Assembly (NCBI GenBank): GCA_017415945.1
Contig: JAFQDR010000178.1
Span: 1 to 35,236, forward strand
Direction: 5' to 3'
Source of the DNA: Oscillospiraceae bacterium
GTDB taxonomy: Bacteria > Bacillota_A > Clostridia > Oscillospirales > Oscillospiraceae
Length of the DNA: 35,236 nucleotides
Below the pieces are notes generated by a model, which was not told the origin of the DNA, did not search any database, and saw only the letters and a program-made list of their open reading frames with translations. Shown piece by piece: positions 16,368 through 23,705 of this stretch; position 1 is the stretch's first letter; the number at the start of each line of letters is the position of its first letter. Position numbers and translations under genes: made by a program.

Positions 16368-17537
16368 ATGATCAATATTACCGAAAAGAAAAATTGTTGT
16401 GGGTGTGGGGCCTGTGCACAAAGCTGTCCCGTGGGGTGCATTACTATGACTGCCGATGGGGAAGGCTTCCTCTATCCCGTGGTGGATGTGGAGAAGTGTG
16501 TGAACTGTGGGTTGTGCGACCGCGTGTGTCCCATCTTGAATCCCGGTGTGGCACCTAAGGACATCCGGGTATATGCCGCTATGTGCAATGACGAGGAAGT
16601 ACGGCGGACGAGCTCCTCCGGCGGCGTGTTTTACCTGTTGGCGGAGCAGGCGCTGTCCGATGGCGGTGTGGTTCTCGGTGCGGCCTTTGATGCGGATTTC
16701 TCCGTTCATCATGTGATGGTCGAGCGTATTGAGGATCTTCCCATGATTATGGGTAGCAAGTATTTGCAGAGCAGAATTGAAAATACCTATGTTGAAACCG
16801 AAAAAGAACTAAAAAAAGGGCGTTCTGTGCTATTTTCCGGTACCGGATGTCAAATTTCGGGCTTGAAAAGTTATCTGCATAGGGAGTATAATAACCTGTA
16901 TACCATTGATGTGTTTTGTCATGGGGTACCTTCTCCCAATGTGTGGAGAAAGTATTTGGATGTTCAAAAACGTACTAATGACAATGGAATAAGACAGATT
17001 TATTTTAGAGCAAAGACGCAAGGCTGGCATCAGTTTTCCATGCGGATCGAGTTTAATAATGGTGAAACGTATGATTGTCCCCATCGTGAAGATGCTTTTA
17101 TGAAAGTATTCTTGGAGAATCTTTGCCTTCGCCCGTCTTGCTATGACTGTAAATTCCGGGAATCCCGATCCGGGGCGGATCTGACGATTGGTGACGCATG
17201 GGGTGTTGAAAACTGGATGGCCCACATGGATGACAATAAGGGCACCTCTGTTGTGGTGGTGAACACCGAAAAGGGACGAAGACTGTGGGCGGCCATTCAA
17301 GGAAAGCTACGCAGTGAAGAAGGGGACAAGGATGCGATTCTTTCTTGCAACCCTGTTTATGTGGGTTCCGTAAGGCCCCATCCTAAGCGTGAAAAGTTCT
17401 TTTCGGCATTCTCTGCAGGTGCATCTATGGAAGAACTTGTGTCACTGGCGAAAAAGCCCCTGTGGCGCAGGGCAATCTCTTTTGCCAAGCGCTGCGTAAA
17501 GAAATTGTTGAAACTATGCGGGATCCGCATTGAATAA
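16368..17537 (+). CDS. FrhB-like iron-sulfur protein (coenzyme F420 hydrogenase/dehydrogenase beta-subunit family)
   Basis: The 389-residue protein starts with a bacterial ferredoxin domain. Cysteines 10, 13, 16 and 20 and then 44, 47, 50 and 54 give two complete C-x2-C-x2-C-x3-C sets for two 4Fe-4S clusters. The FrhB N- and C-terminal domains follow, with SSSGGVFYLLAEQAL, the VLFSGTGCQISGLKSYL segment and a cysteine group CLRPSCYDCKFRES, then GADLTIGDAWGV. In methanogens the family binds flavin and F420. In bacterial polysaccharide loci its substrate is unknown; a redox or reductive step on an activated sugar or acceptor is only inferred. It lies between the flippase and the kinase. I see no hydrogenase or F420-synthesis genes nearby, so true F420 use is doubtful. 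Confidence 0.87.
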   Translation: MINITEKKNCCGCGACAQSCPVGCITMTADGEGFLYPVVDVEKCVNCGLCDRVCPILNPGVAPKDIRVYAAMCNDEEVRRTSSSGGVFYLLAEQALSDGGVVLGAAFDADFSVHHVMVERIEDLPMIMGSKYLQSRIENTYVETEKELKKGRSVLFSGTGCQISGLKSYLHREYNNLYTIDVFCHGVPSPNVWRKYLDVQKRTNDNGIRQIYFRAKTQGWHQFSMRIEFNNGETYDCPHREDAFMKVFLENLCLRPSCYDCKFRESRSGADLTIGDAWGVENWMAHMDDNKGTSVVVVNTEKGRRLWAAIQGKLRSEEGDKDAILSCNPVYVGSVRPHPKREKFFSAFSAGASMEELVSLAKKPLWRRAISFAKRCVKKLLKLCGIRIE

Positions 17538-17576
17538 TAAATGTAAGAGAGAAAGAGAAATGTTTGGAGGGTCCGT

Positions 17577-19100
17577 ATGGACGAGAAATTATTAAACAAC
17601 GATGAAATAGAGATCGATCTTCAGCGGCTGTTTTCTGCGCTGGTGAATAAATCTTGGCTGATCGGGATCGTTGCGGTGCTGTTTGCAGTGGTTACTCTGC
17701 TGGGTACCGTTCTGTTTGTTACCCCTAAGTATCAGTCTACCGCCATGTTTTACGTTAACAACAACAATCTGTCTATCGGGGAGGCGTCTCTCAGTATCAG
17801 CTCCTCGGATATTTCCGCGTCCAGAGGTCTGGTCAAGTCTTACATTATTATTCTGCAGACCCGTGAGACTCTTAACGATGTCATTGACTATTCCGGGGTA
17901 GACCGTACATACGGACAGATGAAGAGCATGATCACTGCCGCTGCGGTGGACTCTACGGAAATCTTTGAGGTGGTGGTCACCAGCGAGGATCCCGCGGAAG
18001 CGGAAAAAATCGCCGATGCCATTGCCCACATCCTGCCTAAGCGTATTTCCAGCATCATCGAAGGCACCTCTGCCAAGGTCGTTGATGCTGCGGTCCTGCC
18101 CACCAAGGCAAGCTCCCCCAACTACACCAAGAATACCATGCTGGGCTTTGCTGTCGGTATGGCTCTGGCTGCTGCCGTGATCCTGCTGACTGCCCTGCTG
18201 GACAACACCATCCGCAGTGAGGATGACATTACCTCTACCGTAAAGTATCCCATTCTTGCGTCGGTGCCCGATATGAAGGATCCCGGCAAGGGCGGCAAGT
18301 ACGGGCGCTATGGCTACGGCTACAGAAAGCGCTACGGCTACGGTTATGGCTACGGCTACGGTGCCACGAAGAAGCCTAAAGACGGCAAGCTCGCCATCGT
18401 TGGCCCCAATATCAGCTTTGCGGCATCCGAAGCTTATAAGCTCCTGCGTACCAAGGTCACCTTCTCCTTTACCGACGAGGGCTGCCATGTGGTTGGCGTT
18501 TCCTCCTCCATCAATTCCGAGGGTAAGAGCGTTTCTTCCATAAACCTTGCGTACAGCATGTCCCAGCTCAATAAGCGGGTTCTGCTGATCGACTGCGATA
18601 TGCGCCGTCCCACGGTGCCCAAGAAGCTGCCTGTTGCCAAGACCCCCGGCTTGTCCGACTATCTGACCGGTCAGGAGGGCTCCGGCAAGGTCATCCAGAT
18701 GTGTAATATCAAGGGTGACGAGCAGGCCTTCCATGTTATCAGTGCGGGCCGTATTCCCCCCAACCCCATGGAACTGCTCAGCTCCGAAAAAATGGAAAAG
18801 CTGCTGGAGCGTCTCCGGGGTCACTACGATTACATCATTCTTGACCTGCCTCCCGTAGAGGAAGTGGGCGATGCACTGGCTGCGGCTAAGTATCTGGATG
18901 GCATCCTCATGGTGGTTCGTCAGAACGGCTGCGACCGCATCAGTCTGAGCAATGCGGTTCGTCAGTTTGAATTCGTGGACACCAGAATCCTGGGTATCGT
19001 ATTCAACGGCATCTCCGAGGAACGGGGCAAGTATAACAAGTACTACAGAAAGTATTACGGACAGGCCTATTATGATAGCGCCAAGAAGAATAAAAGCTAA
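17577..19100 (+). CDS. Wzz-BY-kinase single polypeptide (polysaccharide co-polymerase and tyrosine autokinase) with Tyr-Gly-rich linker
   Basis: The protein controls chain length and export of the polymer by cyclic autophosphorylation. An N-terminal Wzz domain is bounded by two helices (about 29-50 and 188-210). The cytoplasmic kinase has an altered Walker A VSSSINSEGKSVSS (about 306-320), Walker A' LLIDCDMRRP (335-344), Walker B IILDLPP (about 420-426) and a C-terminal tyrosine cluster with seven tyrosines in the last 22 residues. Most Firmicutes split this into CpsC/CpsD-like partners; here both parts are on one 507-residue chain. Residues about 237-262 form an unusual stretch of repeated YG units mixed with R and K. 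The ribosome site GGAGGG lies 5 bases from the ATG. Codon use (C-ending codons, high GC) differs from the AT-rich genes upstream. The phosphatase gene overlaps its stop. Confidence 0.93.
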   Translation: MDEKLLNNDEIEIDLQRLFSALVNKSWLIGIVAVLFAVVTLLGTVLFVTPKYQSTAMFYVNNNNLSIGEASLSISSSDISASRGLVKSYIIILQTRETLNDVIDYSGVDRTYGQMKSMITAAAVDSTEIFEVVVTSEDPAEAEKIADAIAHILPKRISSIIEGTSAKVVDAAVLPTKASSPNYTKNTMLGFAVGMALAAAVILLTALLDNTIRSEDDITSTVKYPILASVPDMKDPGKGGKYGRYGYGYRKRYGYGYGYGYGATKKPKDGKLAIVGPNISFAASEAYKLLRTKVTFSFTDEGCHVVGVSSSINSEGKSVSSINLAYSMSQLNKRVLLIDCDMRRPTVPKKLPVAKTPGLSDYLTGQEGSGKVIQMCNIKGDEQAFHVISAGRIPPNPMELLSSEKMEKLLERLRGHYDYIILDLPPVEEVGDALAAAKYLDGILMVVRQNGCDRISLSNAVRQFEFVDTRILGIVFNGISEERGKYNKYYRKYYGQAYYDSAKKNKS

Positions 19101-19834
19101 TGCTGCACATCAGTGATTTTCACAGCCACATCCTGCCCAATATGGATGACGGCAGCAAAAGCGTGGAGGAATCCATCGCTCTGCTGGAGCTCGAGGCTGC
19201 ACAAGGGGTGGAACGGGTGGTGCTTACCCCCCATTTCTACCCCAAAAACGAAGCGCCTAAGGATTTTCTGCAACGGCGGGAGCATTCCTTGACCATGCTG
19301 CGCTCTGCAATTGGGGAACGAACCGACCTGCCCCACTTGACGGCAGGGGCGGAGGTGGCGTATTATTTGGGTATGAGCCAGTCGGAGGAGCTTCCCTTGC
19401 TGGCCATCGAGGGAGCCGACTGCATCCTGATCGAGATGCCGCCCGCACCTTGGCCCAAATATGTTTGGCGGGATCTGCGTTCCATTCGGGAGGAGTGGGG
19501 GCTGATGCCTATTATTGCCCATGTGGATCGCTACATCCGACCCATGCGTACCTATGGGATCCCCCGACGTTTGGAGGAACTCGGGCTGCTTGTGCAGGCC
19601 AATGGCAATTTTTTCATTCGCCGTGAGACGGAACGCATGGCCATGAAGCTGCTGAAGGCAGGACGCATCCATTTGCTGGGAAGCGACTGCCACAGCATAG
19701 AGACCCGCCGTCCCAATGTGAGGGAAGCGGCGGAAAGCATTGAACGTAAGCTGGGACGGGATGCACTTTCCCGTATCAGAGATATGGAACACAGAATTTT
19801 TGACCAAAATGATTGGAACGGAGTGATTGAATGA
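19100..19834 (+). CDS. CpsB/CapC-type protein-tyrosine phosphatase (PHP domain)
   Basis: This metal-dependent phosphatase should remove phosphate from the kinase tyrosine cluster and so reset the polymerisation cycle. The 244 residues open with ISDFHSHILPNMDDGSKSVEES, the classical HxH plus DDG metal site of this family. LTPHFYPKNEAP, the acidic centre before ADCILIEMP, IIAHVDRY and the C-terminal metal motif LLGSDCHS follow. All expected histidines and aspartates are present, so it should be active. The gene starts with an overlapping TAATG at the end of the kinase gene and overlaps the next by ATGA. Kinase and phosphatase are therefore translated together. Their position mid-operon rather than at its 5' end is unlike the classic cpsABCD order. 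Confidence 0.93.
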   Translation: MLHISDFHSHILPNMDDGSKSVEESIALLELEAAQGVERVVLTPHFYPKNEAPKDFLQRREHSLTMLRSAIGERTDLPHLTAGAEVAYYLGMSQSEELPLLAIEGADCILIEMPPAPWPKYVWRDLRSIREEWGLMPIIAHVDRYIRPMRTYGIPRRLEELGLLVQANGNFFIRRETERMAMKLLKAGRIHLLGSDCHSIETRRPNVREAAESIERKLGRDALSRIRDMEHRIFDQNDWNGVIE

Positions 19835-20523
19835 AGCGTTTGTTTTGTATGCTGCTGGTTTTGACCGTTGCCTTTAGTCTGGCAATCCCTGCGGCAGCGG
19901 CGGACACCTTTGTACCCAGTATCACCTATAAGGACGGTCCCGACATCAATACCGCCACAATGGATGGGGATAATGTGAAGGATTGTCTGGTTGTGACTTC
20001 CATTGCCAAGGCAAAGAACAAGTCCACGGATATTACCCAGAATGACCGCGATCTGCTGCTGGATGTATATTCTAAGCTCAACAAGGGCGAAATGAAGCTT
20101 CCCATTCAGAACGATAAGTATGTCATTCGTGAGCTGGTGGATGTGAGCTTTCGGCAGGATGGCTGCAGCACTCCCCATGACCATGAGGAATGGCTGAAGA
20201 AGGACAATACCACTGTATCTGTGGACTTCAAGCTGGGAGTCAAGAGCAGTGCGGATGTGCTGGTTTTGGTGTATGTGGACGGCAAGTGGACCCCTGCGGA
20301 AAAGGTGACCAATCGCGGCAACGGCAATGTAACCGTTGTGTTTGAGGAGATTTGCCCCGTTGCCTTCTGCGTGGATACGGACAGTCAGGTGACGCCTCCC
20401 CAGACCGGGGATACCGGCGGACAGCGTATTCTGCTGTGGGGCGCTGTGATGGCAGGCTCTGTGGCAGCACTGCTGATCCTCTTTGTGGTATTTAAGCGCT
20501 CCGATGAAGAAGAAAAGCTGTAA
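19831..20523 (+). CDS. Secreted protein with a PPQTGD sortase-like C-terminal tail
   Basis: I do not recognise the central domain. The 230-residue product has a signal peptide (MKRLFCMLLVLTVAFSLAIPAAAA, cleavage likely near residue 24). A soluble region of about 160 residues follows, with DRDLLLDVYSKLNKGE and a beta-rich part (VSVDFKLGVKSSADVLVLVYVDGKW). The tail has PPQTGD at 189-194, a hydrophobic helix (about 201-222) and the charged end KRSDEEEKL. That is the layout of a cell-wall sorting signal with the usual leucine replaced by proline, a variant I know from several gut Clostridia. If it is not cut, the helix would simply anchor it in the membrane. It sits between the phosphatase and the LCP ligase, coupled by an ATGA overlap, which suggests a role in surface assembly. 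No sortase gene is in the window. Confidence 0.72.
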   Translation: MKRLFCMLLVLTVAFSLAIPAAAADTFVPSITYKDGPDINTATMDGDNVKDCLVVTSIAKAKNKSTDITQNDRDLLLDVYSKLNKGEMKLPIQNDKYVIRELVDVSFRQDGCSTPHDHEEWLKKDNTTVSVDFKLGVKSSADVLVLVYVDGKWTPAEKVTNRGNGNVTVVFEEICPVAFCVDTDSQVTPPQTGDTGGQRILLWGAVMAGSVAALLILFVVFKRSDEEEKL

Positions 20524-20529
20524 GGATCT

Positions 20530-21510
20530 ATGATGCAGGTCAAACACACAAAAAAGTTTTTGCTCCTTGTATTGATGCTTGCGTTCCTTGCTCTGCTGAT
20601 TTTCAGCTGTACAAAGCTGCTGGAAAACACAGTTCTGGATTCGGATATGGGTGAGGTCGGCTTTGAATCCAAGACCGTTACCGTGGATGGGGTAGACTAT
20701 TTCCCCAGACAGGATATTACCACGGTGCTGGTGATGGGCATTGACCGTTACGGTCCCGTTTCGGACAGTGAGGCCTATAACAACAGCGGTGCGGCGGACT
20801 TTAATGTGCTGATCATCATCGATGAGTCTGCCGATGCTGTGGATATGCTGTATCTGAACCGCGATACCATGGTGGAAATGCCCGTGCTTGGCGTGGGCGG
20901 ACGGCAGGCAGGCACCTACTATGGACAGCTGGCGCTGGCCCATACTTATGGCAGCGGTCTGGAGGATAGCTGCGAAAACTGCAGGCAGACCATTTCCGAT
21001 ATGCTGGGCGGCATTCAAATCGACTACTATGTGTCCATGAATATGGATACCATTTCCATTTTGAACGACGCTGTCGGGGGTGTGACCGTAGAGGTCACGG
21101 AGGATTTCTCCCATGTTGACCCCACCATTACCATGGGTACCTTGACCTTGGATGGGCAGCAGGCTGTCAATTATGTCCGTACCAGAAAGGACGTTGGGGA
21201 TCAGCTGAACCTGTCCCGTATTGACCGCCAGAAGGATTATATCAACAGCTTTTCCTCCGCATTCCTTGCCGCTTACGAAGCGGATAAGAATATGGCACAG
21301 AAGCTGTATGAGGAAATTTCTCCTTATTTGGTCACCGATTTGTCTGTGAACGTGCTCAATGGTATGATCGAGCATTACGGAGATTTTAAGGTGAATCGAG
21401 TTATGACCCCCACGGGCGACAATGTGATGGGGGAAACCTATTTTGAATTTTACGCGCATGAGGATGCCTTGCGGGAGTTGTCTCTGGAACTGTTCTATGC
21501 GCCCAAATAA
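20530..21510 (+). CDS. LytR-CpsA-Psr (LCP) family wall-polymer ligase
   Basis: LCP enzymes transfer undecaprenyl-pyrophosphate-linked polymers to peptidoglycan on the outer face. The 326-residue protein has a short cytoplasmic start, one membrane anchor (FLLLVLMLAFLALLIFSCTKL, about 10-30) and an extracellular LCP domain. Landmarks are TTVLVMGID, an N-terminal aspartate group, MLYLNRDTMVEM with the phosphate-binding arginine, INDAVGGVTVEV-like (LNDAVGGVTVEV) and VNYVRTRKDVGDQLNLSRIDRQKDY with further conserved arginines. Two adjacent ATG codons (20530 and 20533) follow AAGGA. Six bases separate it from the previous gene. It is the likely last enzyme of the capsule pathway, making a wall-linked polymer rather than a free slime. 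Confidence 0.93.
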   Translation: MMQVKHTKKFLLLVLMLAFLALLIFSCTKLLENTVLDSDMGEVGFESKTVTVDGVDYFPRQDITTVLVMGIDRYGPVSDSEAYNNSGAADFNVLIIIDESADAVDMLYLNRDTMVEMPVLGVGGRQAGTYYGQLALAHTYGSGLEDSCENCRQTISDMLGGIQIDYYVSMNMDTISILNDAVGGVTVEVTEDFSHVDPTITMGTLTLDGQQAVNYVRTRKDVGDQLNLSRIDRQKDYINSFSSAFLAAYEADKNMAQKLYEEISPYLVTDLSVNVLNGMIEHYGDFKVNRVMTPTGDNVMGETYFEFYAHEDALRELSLELFYAPK

Positions 21511-21531
21511 TACTTCCGGAAGGACGATACC

Positions 21532-22701
21532 ATGAACACATTACAGCGCGGAATTATTACGCTGCTGAAAAGTGCTGTGACGGAACAGTCGCTGCCACTG
21601 CCTGAAGGCTTTGACCTGCAGGAGGCTTATCCTGTTTTGAAGCGGCACCATATGTCAACTCTTGTGTATGATGGGGCAATTCGATGCGGGATTGACCGCA
21701 GTTTGCCTGTGATGCAGAAGTTGTTCCAAAGCTATGTACAGCTGATGCTGATCAGTGAGCGTCAGATGGGAGAGGTGGAACGAGTTTATACTGCTTTCGA
21801 TGAGGCAGGGGTTGATTATCTGCCCCTGAAGGGCTGCGTGATGAAGGGGAGATATCCTAAGCCGGAGCTCAGAGTGATGGGGGATGCGGATGTTTTGATT
21901 CGTACGGAGCAGTATGAACAAGTCATTCCCGTTTTGGAAAAATTAGGGTTCGTATTTCGCTATGAATCGAACTACGAGCTGGTATGGGATAGTGAGAATT
22001 TACATTTAGAACTCCATAAGCAGTTGATTGACACCAATAGCAAGGACTTCTACAGTTATTTTGAAGATGGTTGGAAATTGGCAGAGCCCATAAAAAATCA
22101 CTGCTGTGGCATGAATGCTGAGAACGAAATGCTGTTTCTCTTTACCCATTTTGCACGACATTTCCGAGATGGTGGGATGGGGTGCCGTCATGTAGTGGAT
22201 CTCTGGGTATATCTGCGTTCTGCTCCTGAGCTTGATGAAGCGTATGTAAAGCAGGAACTGCATAGATTTGGACTGTTGAAATTTTATCTTCATATCCGTG
22301 AACTGATGGCGGTTTGGTTTGAGGATGCAATGGAAACCGCTATGTCTGAGTTTTTGACGGATGTGGTGTTCAACAGCGGCAGTTTTGGGATGTACAATCA
22401 GCGCTTGATCTCTCAAGTGCTGCGTGACAAACGGTATTCTGCTTTTGGCATCAACAGTCGTCTGCTGTATCTGTGGCAGACAGCGTTCCCGAGTGCGGAT
22501 GTATTGAAGGATAAGTACACGGTGCTGAAAAAGGCACCTTGGCTGCTGCCTGCGGTATGGCTTGTCCGCCCCTTCTATAAGCTGTTGTTTGAGCGGGATA
22601 CCTTGGAGGAGCAGGAAAGAAATCTGCAGGCCTTGAGTGAAAATCAGGTGGCTGCACGTCGGGCTGTGCTCCGTGAGATCGGCTTGGACTATAATTTTTG
22701 A
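21532..22701 (+). CDS. Nucleotidyltransferase-fold family protein (NTP_transf_5 type), function unknown
   Basis: The 389-residue protein carries the pattern of the uncharacterised nucleotidyltransferase family often found in polysaccharide clusters: YLPLKGCVMKGRYP (97-109) followed by MGDADVLIR (116-124), with the D-x-D metal-binding pair at 118 and 120. The N-terminal helical part (PVLKRHHMSTLVYDGAI) and the C-terminal helical region also fit. No substrate is known to me; transfer of a nucleotide, or a phosphate-linked group, to an envelope sugar is only a guess. The ATG at 21532 has GGAAGGA at a good distance. It is the last gene before a terminator and is slightly AT-richer in the middle than the LCP gene. 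Confidence 0.75.
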   Translation: MNTLQRGIITLLKSAVTEQSLPLPEGFDLQEAYPVLKRHHMSTLVYDGAIRCGIDRSLPVMQKLFQSYVQLMLISERQMGEVERVYTAFDEAGVDYLPLKGCVMKGRYPKPELRVMGDADVLIRTEQYEQVIPVLEKLGFVFRYESNYELVWDSENLHLELHKQLIDTNSKDFYSYFEDGWKLAEPIKNHCCGMNAENEMLFLFTHFARHFRDGGMGCRHVVDLWVYLRSAPELDEAYVKQELHRFGLLKFYLHIRELMAVWFEDAMETAMSEFLTDVVFNSGSFGMYNQRLISQVLRDKRYSAFGINSRLLYLWQTAFPSADVLKDKYTVLKKAPWLLPAVWLVRPFYKLLFERDTLEEQERNLQALSENQVAARRAVLREIGLDYNF

Positions 22702-22723
22702 GCGTAAAAATACGCTGCTTTTT
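22701..22723 (+). terminator. Terminator of the main exopolysaccharide operon
   Basis: AGCGTA pairs with TACGCT around an AAAA loop, and GCTTTTTG follows. The hairpin begins in the last base of the stop codon. The stem is short (6 base pairs), so some read-through into rmlA is possible. Confidence 0.65.
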
Positions 22724-22798
22724 GTGTACCATTTGGGGTAAAATTCGCGGAAATACACATACTGTATAACACGTGGATTCATTGAGGAGGCTATTACT

Positions 22799-23662
22799 AT
22801 GAAAGGTATCGTTTTGGCGGGGGGCAAAGGGACAAGATTGTATCCCATTACCAAGTGCTGCTACAAGCCCCTGCTTCCTGTATATGACAAGCCCATGATC
22901 TACTATTCCTTGTCTGTTTTGATGCGGGCGGGGATTCGTGACATTCTCATTATTACGCCCCCCGATGGGGAAGAGCCCTTCCGTCAGCTGCTGGGTGACG
23001 GAAGCCGGTGGGGCATTTCCATCAGCTACAAGCAGCAGATGGTGCAGCGGGGCATCGCAGACGCATTCATTGTGGGTGAGGAGTTCATCGGTAAGGACAG
23101 TGTGTGTCTGATTCTGGGGGACAACATCTTCGACGGCCCCGGCTTCTCCATTGACCTGCGGAAGGCTGTACGCAACAAGACGGGGGCTACGGTATTCGGC
23201 TACTATGTGGAAGATCCCCGACCCTTTGGTGTTGTGGAGATCGGCAGAGACGGCAAGGCAATTTCCATTGAGGAAAAGCCTGCGGAGCCCAAGAGCCACT
23301 ATATTATCCCCGGCCTGTATTTCTACGATAACCGTGTGGTGGACATTGCCAAGAATGTGAAGCCCTCTGCCAGAGGGGAACTGGAGATCACTTCCGTGAA
23401 CAATGCCTATTTAGAAATGGGTGAGCTGAATGTCATTAAGCTGGGTACCAAGTTCTGCTGGTATGACACGGGCAATGCGGAAAGCATGTTCCAGGCCTCC
23501 GAGGAAATTCGCCGCATCCAGCAGCGAGGCCGTATGGTGGGCTGTCCCGAGGAGGTAGCCTATCAGCAGGGCTTCATTGACACGGAGCAGCTGCAGGAAA
23601 TTGCGGAATCCATGAAGATGACCGAATACGGAAAGATTTTGAATAAAATCGCCAATGCATAA
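22799..23662 (+). CDS. rmlA: Glucose-1-phosphate thymidylyltransferase (RmlA)
   Basis: It catalyses dTTP plus glucose-1-phosphate to dTDP-glucose, the first step of dTDP-L-rhamnose synthesis. The 287 residues are full length. The N-terminal nucleotide loop LAGGKGTRLYPIT (6-18) is followed by KPLLPVYDKPMIYYSL, LILGDNIFDG and VVEIGRDGKAISIEEKP. The C-terminal part includes YDTGNAESMFQAS and the usual allosteric dimer segment. The ribosome site GAGGAGG lies 8 bases from the ATG. It is separated from the operon upstream by a terminator and from the other rml genes by about 8 kb and a strand change. A clear promoter was not found in the 75 bases upstream, only a TATAAC -10 candidate at 22765-22770 without a good -35. 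Confidence 0.96.
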   Translation: MKGIVLAGGKGTRLYPITKCCYKPLLPVYDKPMIYYSLSVLMRAGIRDILIITPPDGEEPFRQLLGDGSRWGISISYKQQMVQRGIADAFIVGEEFIGKDSVCLILGDNIFDGPGFSIDLRKAVRNKTGATVFGYYVEDPRPFGVVEIGRDGKAISIEEKPAEPKSHYIIPGLYFYDNRVVDIAKNVKPSARGELEITSVNNAYLEMGELNVIKLGTKFCWYDTGNAESMFQASEEIRRIQQRGRMVGCPEEVAYQQGFIDTEQLQEIAESMKMTEYGKILNKIANA

Positions 23663-23673
23663 GATGAATTAGA

Positions 23674-23701
23674 CCCCCTGCGGAAGTAATTCCGCAGGGG
23701 G
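23674..23701. terminator. Strong bidirectional terminator between convergent genes
   Basis: A perfect 12-base-pair stem, CCCCCTGCGGAA with TTCCGCAGGGGG, closes on a GTAA tetraloop. It lies between the stops of rmlA (plus) and the GT2-LtaS gene (minus). The flanking T-rich sequence on the plus strand (ATTTCTATT) is modest. Confidence 0.8.
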
Positions 23702-23705
23702 ATTT

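Noticed and set aside
19552..21459. A 635-codon minus-strand open frame across three plus-strand genes
   Set aside because: It spans the phosphatase, PPQTGD protein and LCP genes on the opposite strand, is histidine- and glutamine-rich, and has no ribosome site. It is an antisense shadow caused by codon bias.
22724..22798. A promoter for rmlA
   Set aside because: TATAAC at 22765-22770 could be a -10, but no acceptable -35 lies 16-18 bases upstream, so it was not listed as a feature.
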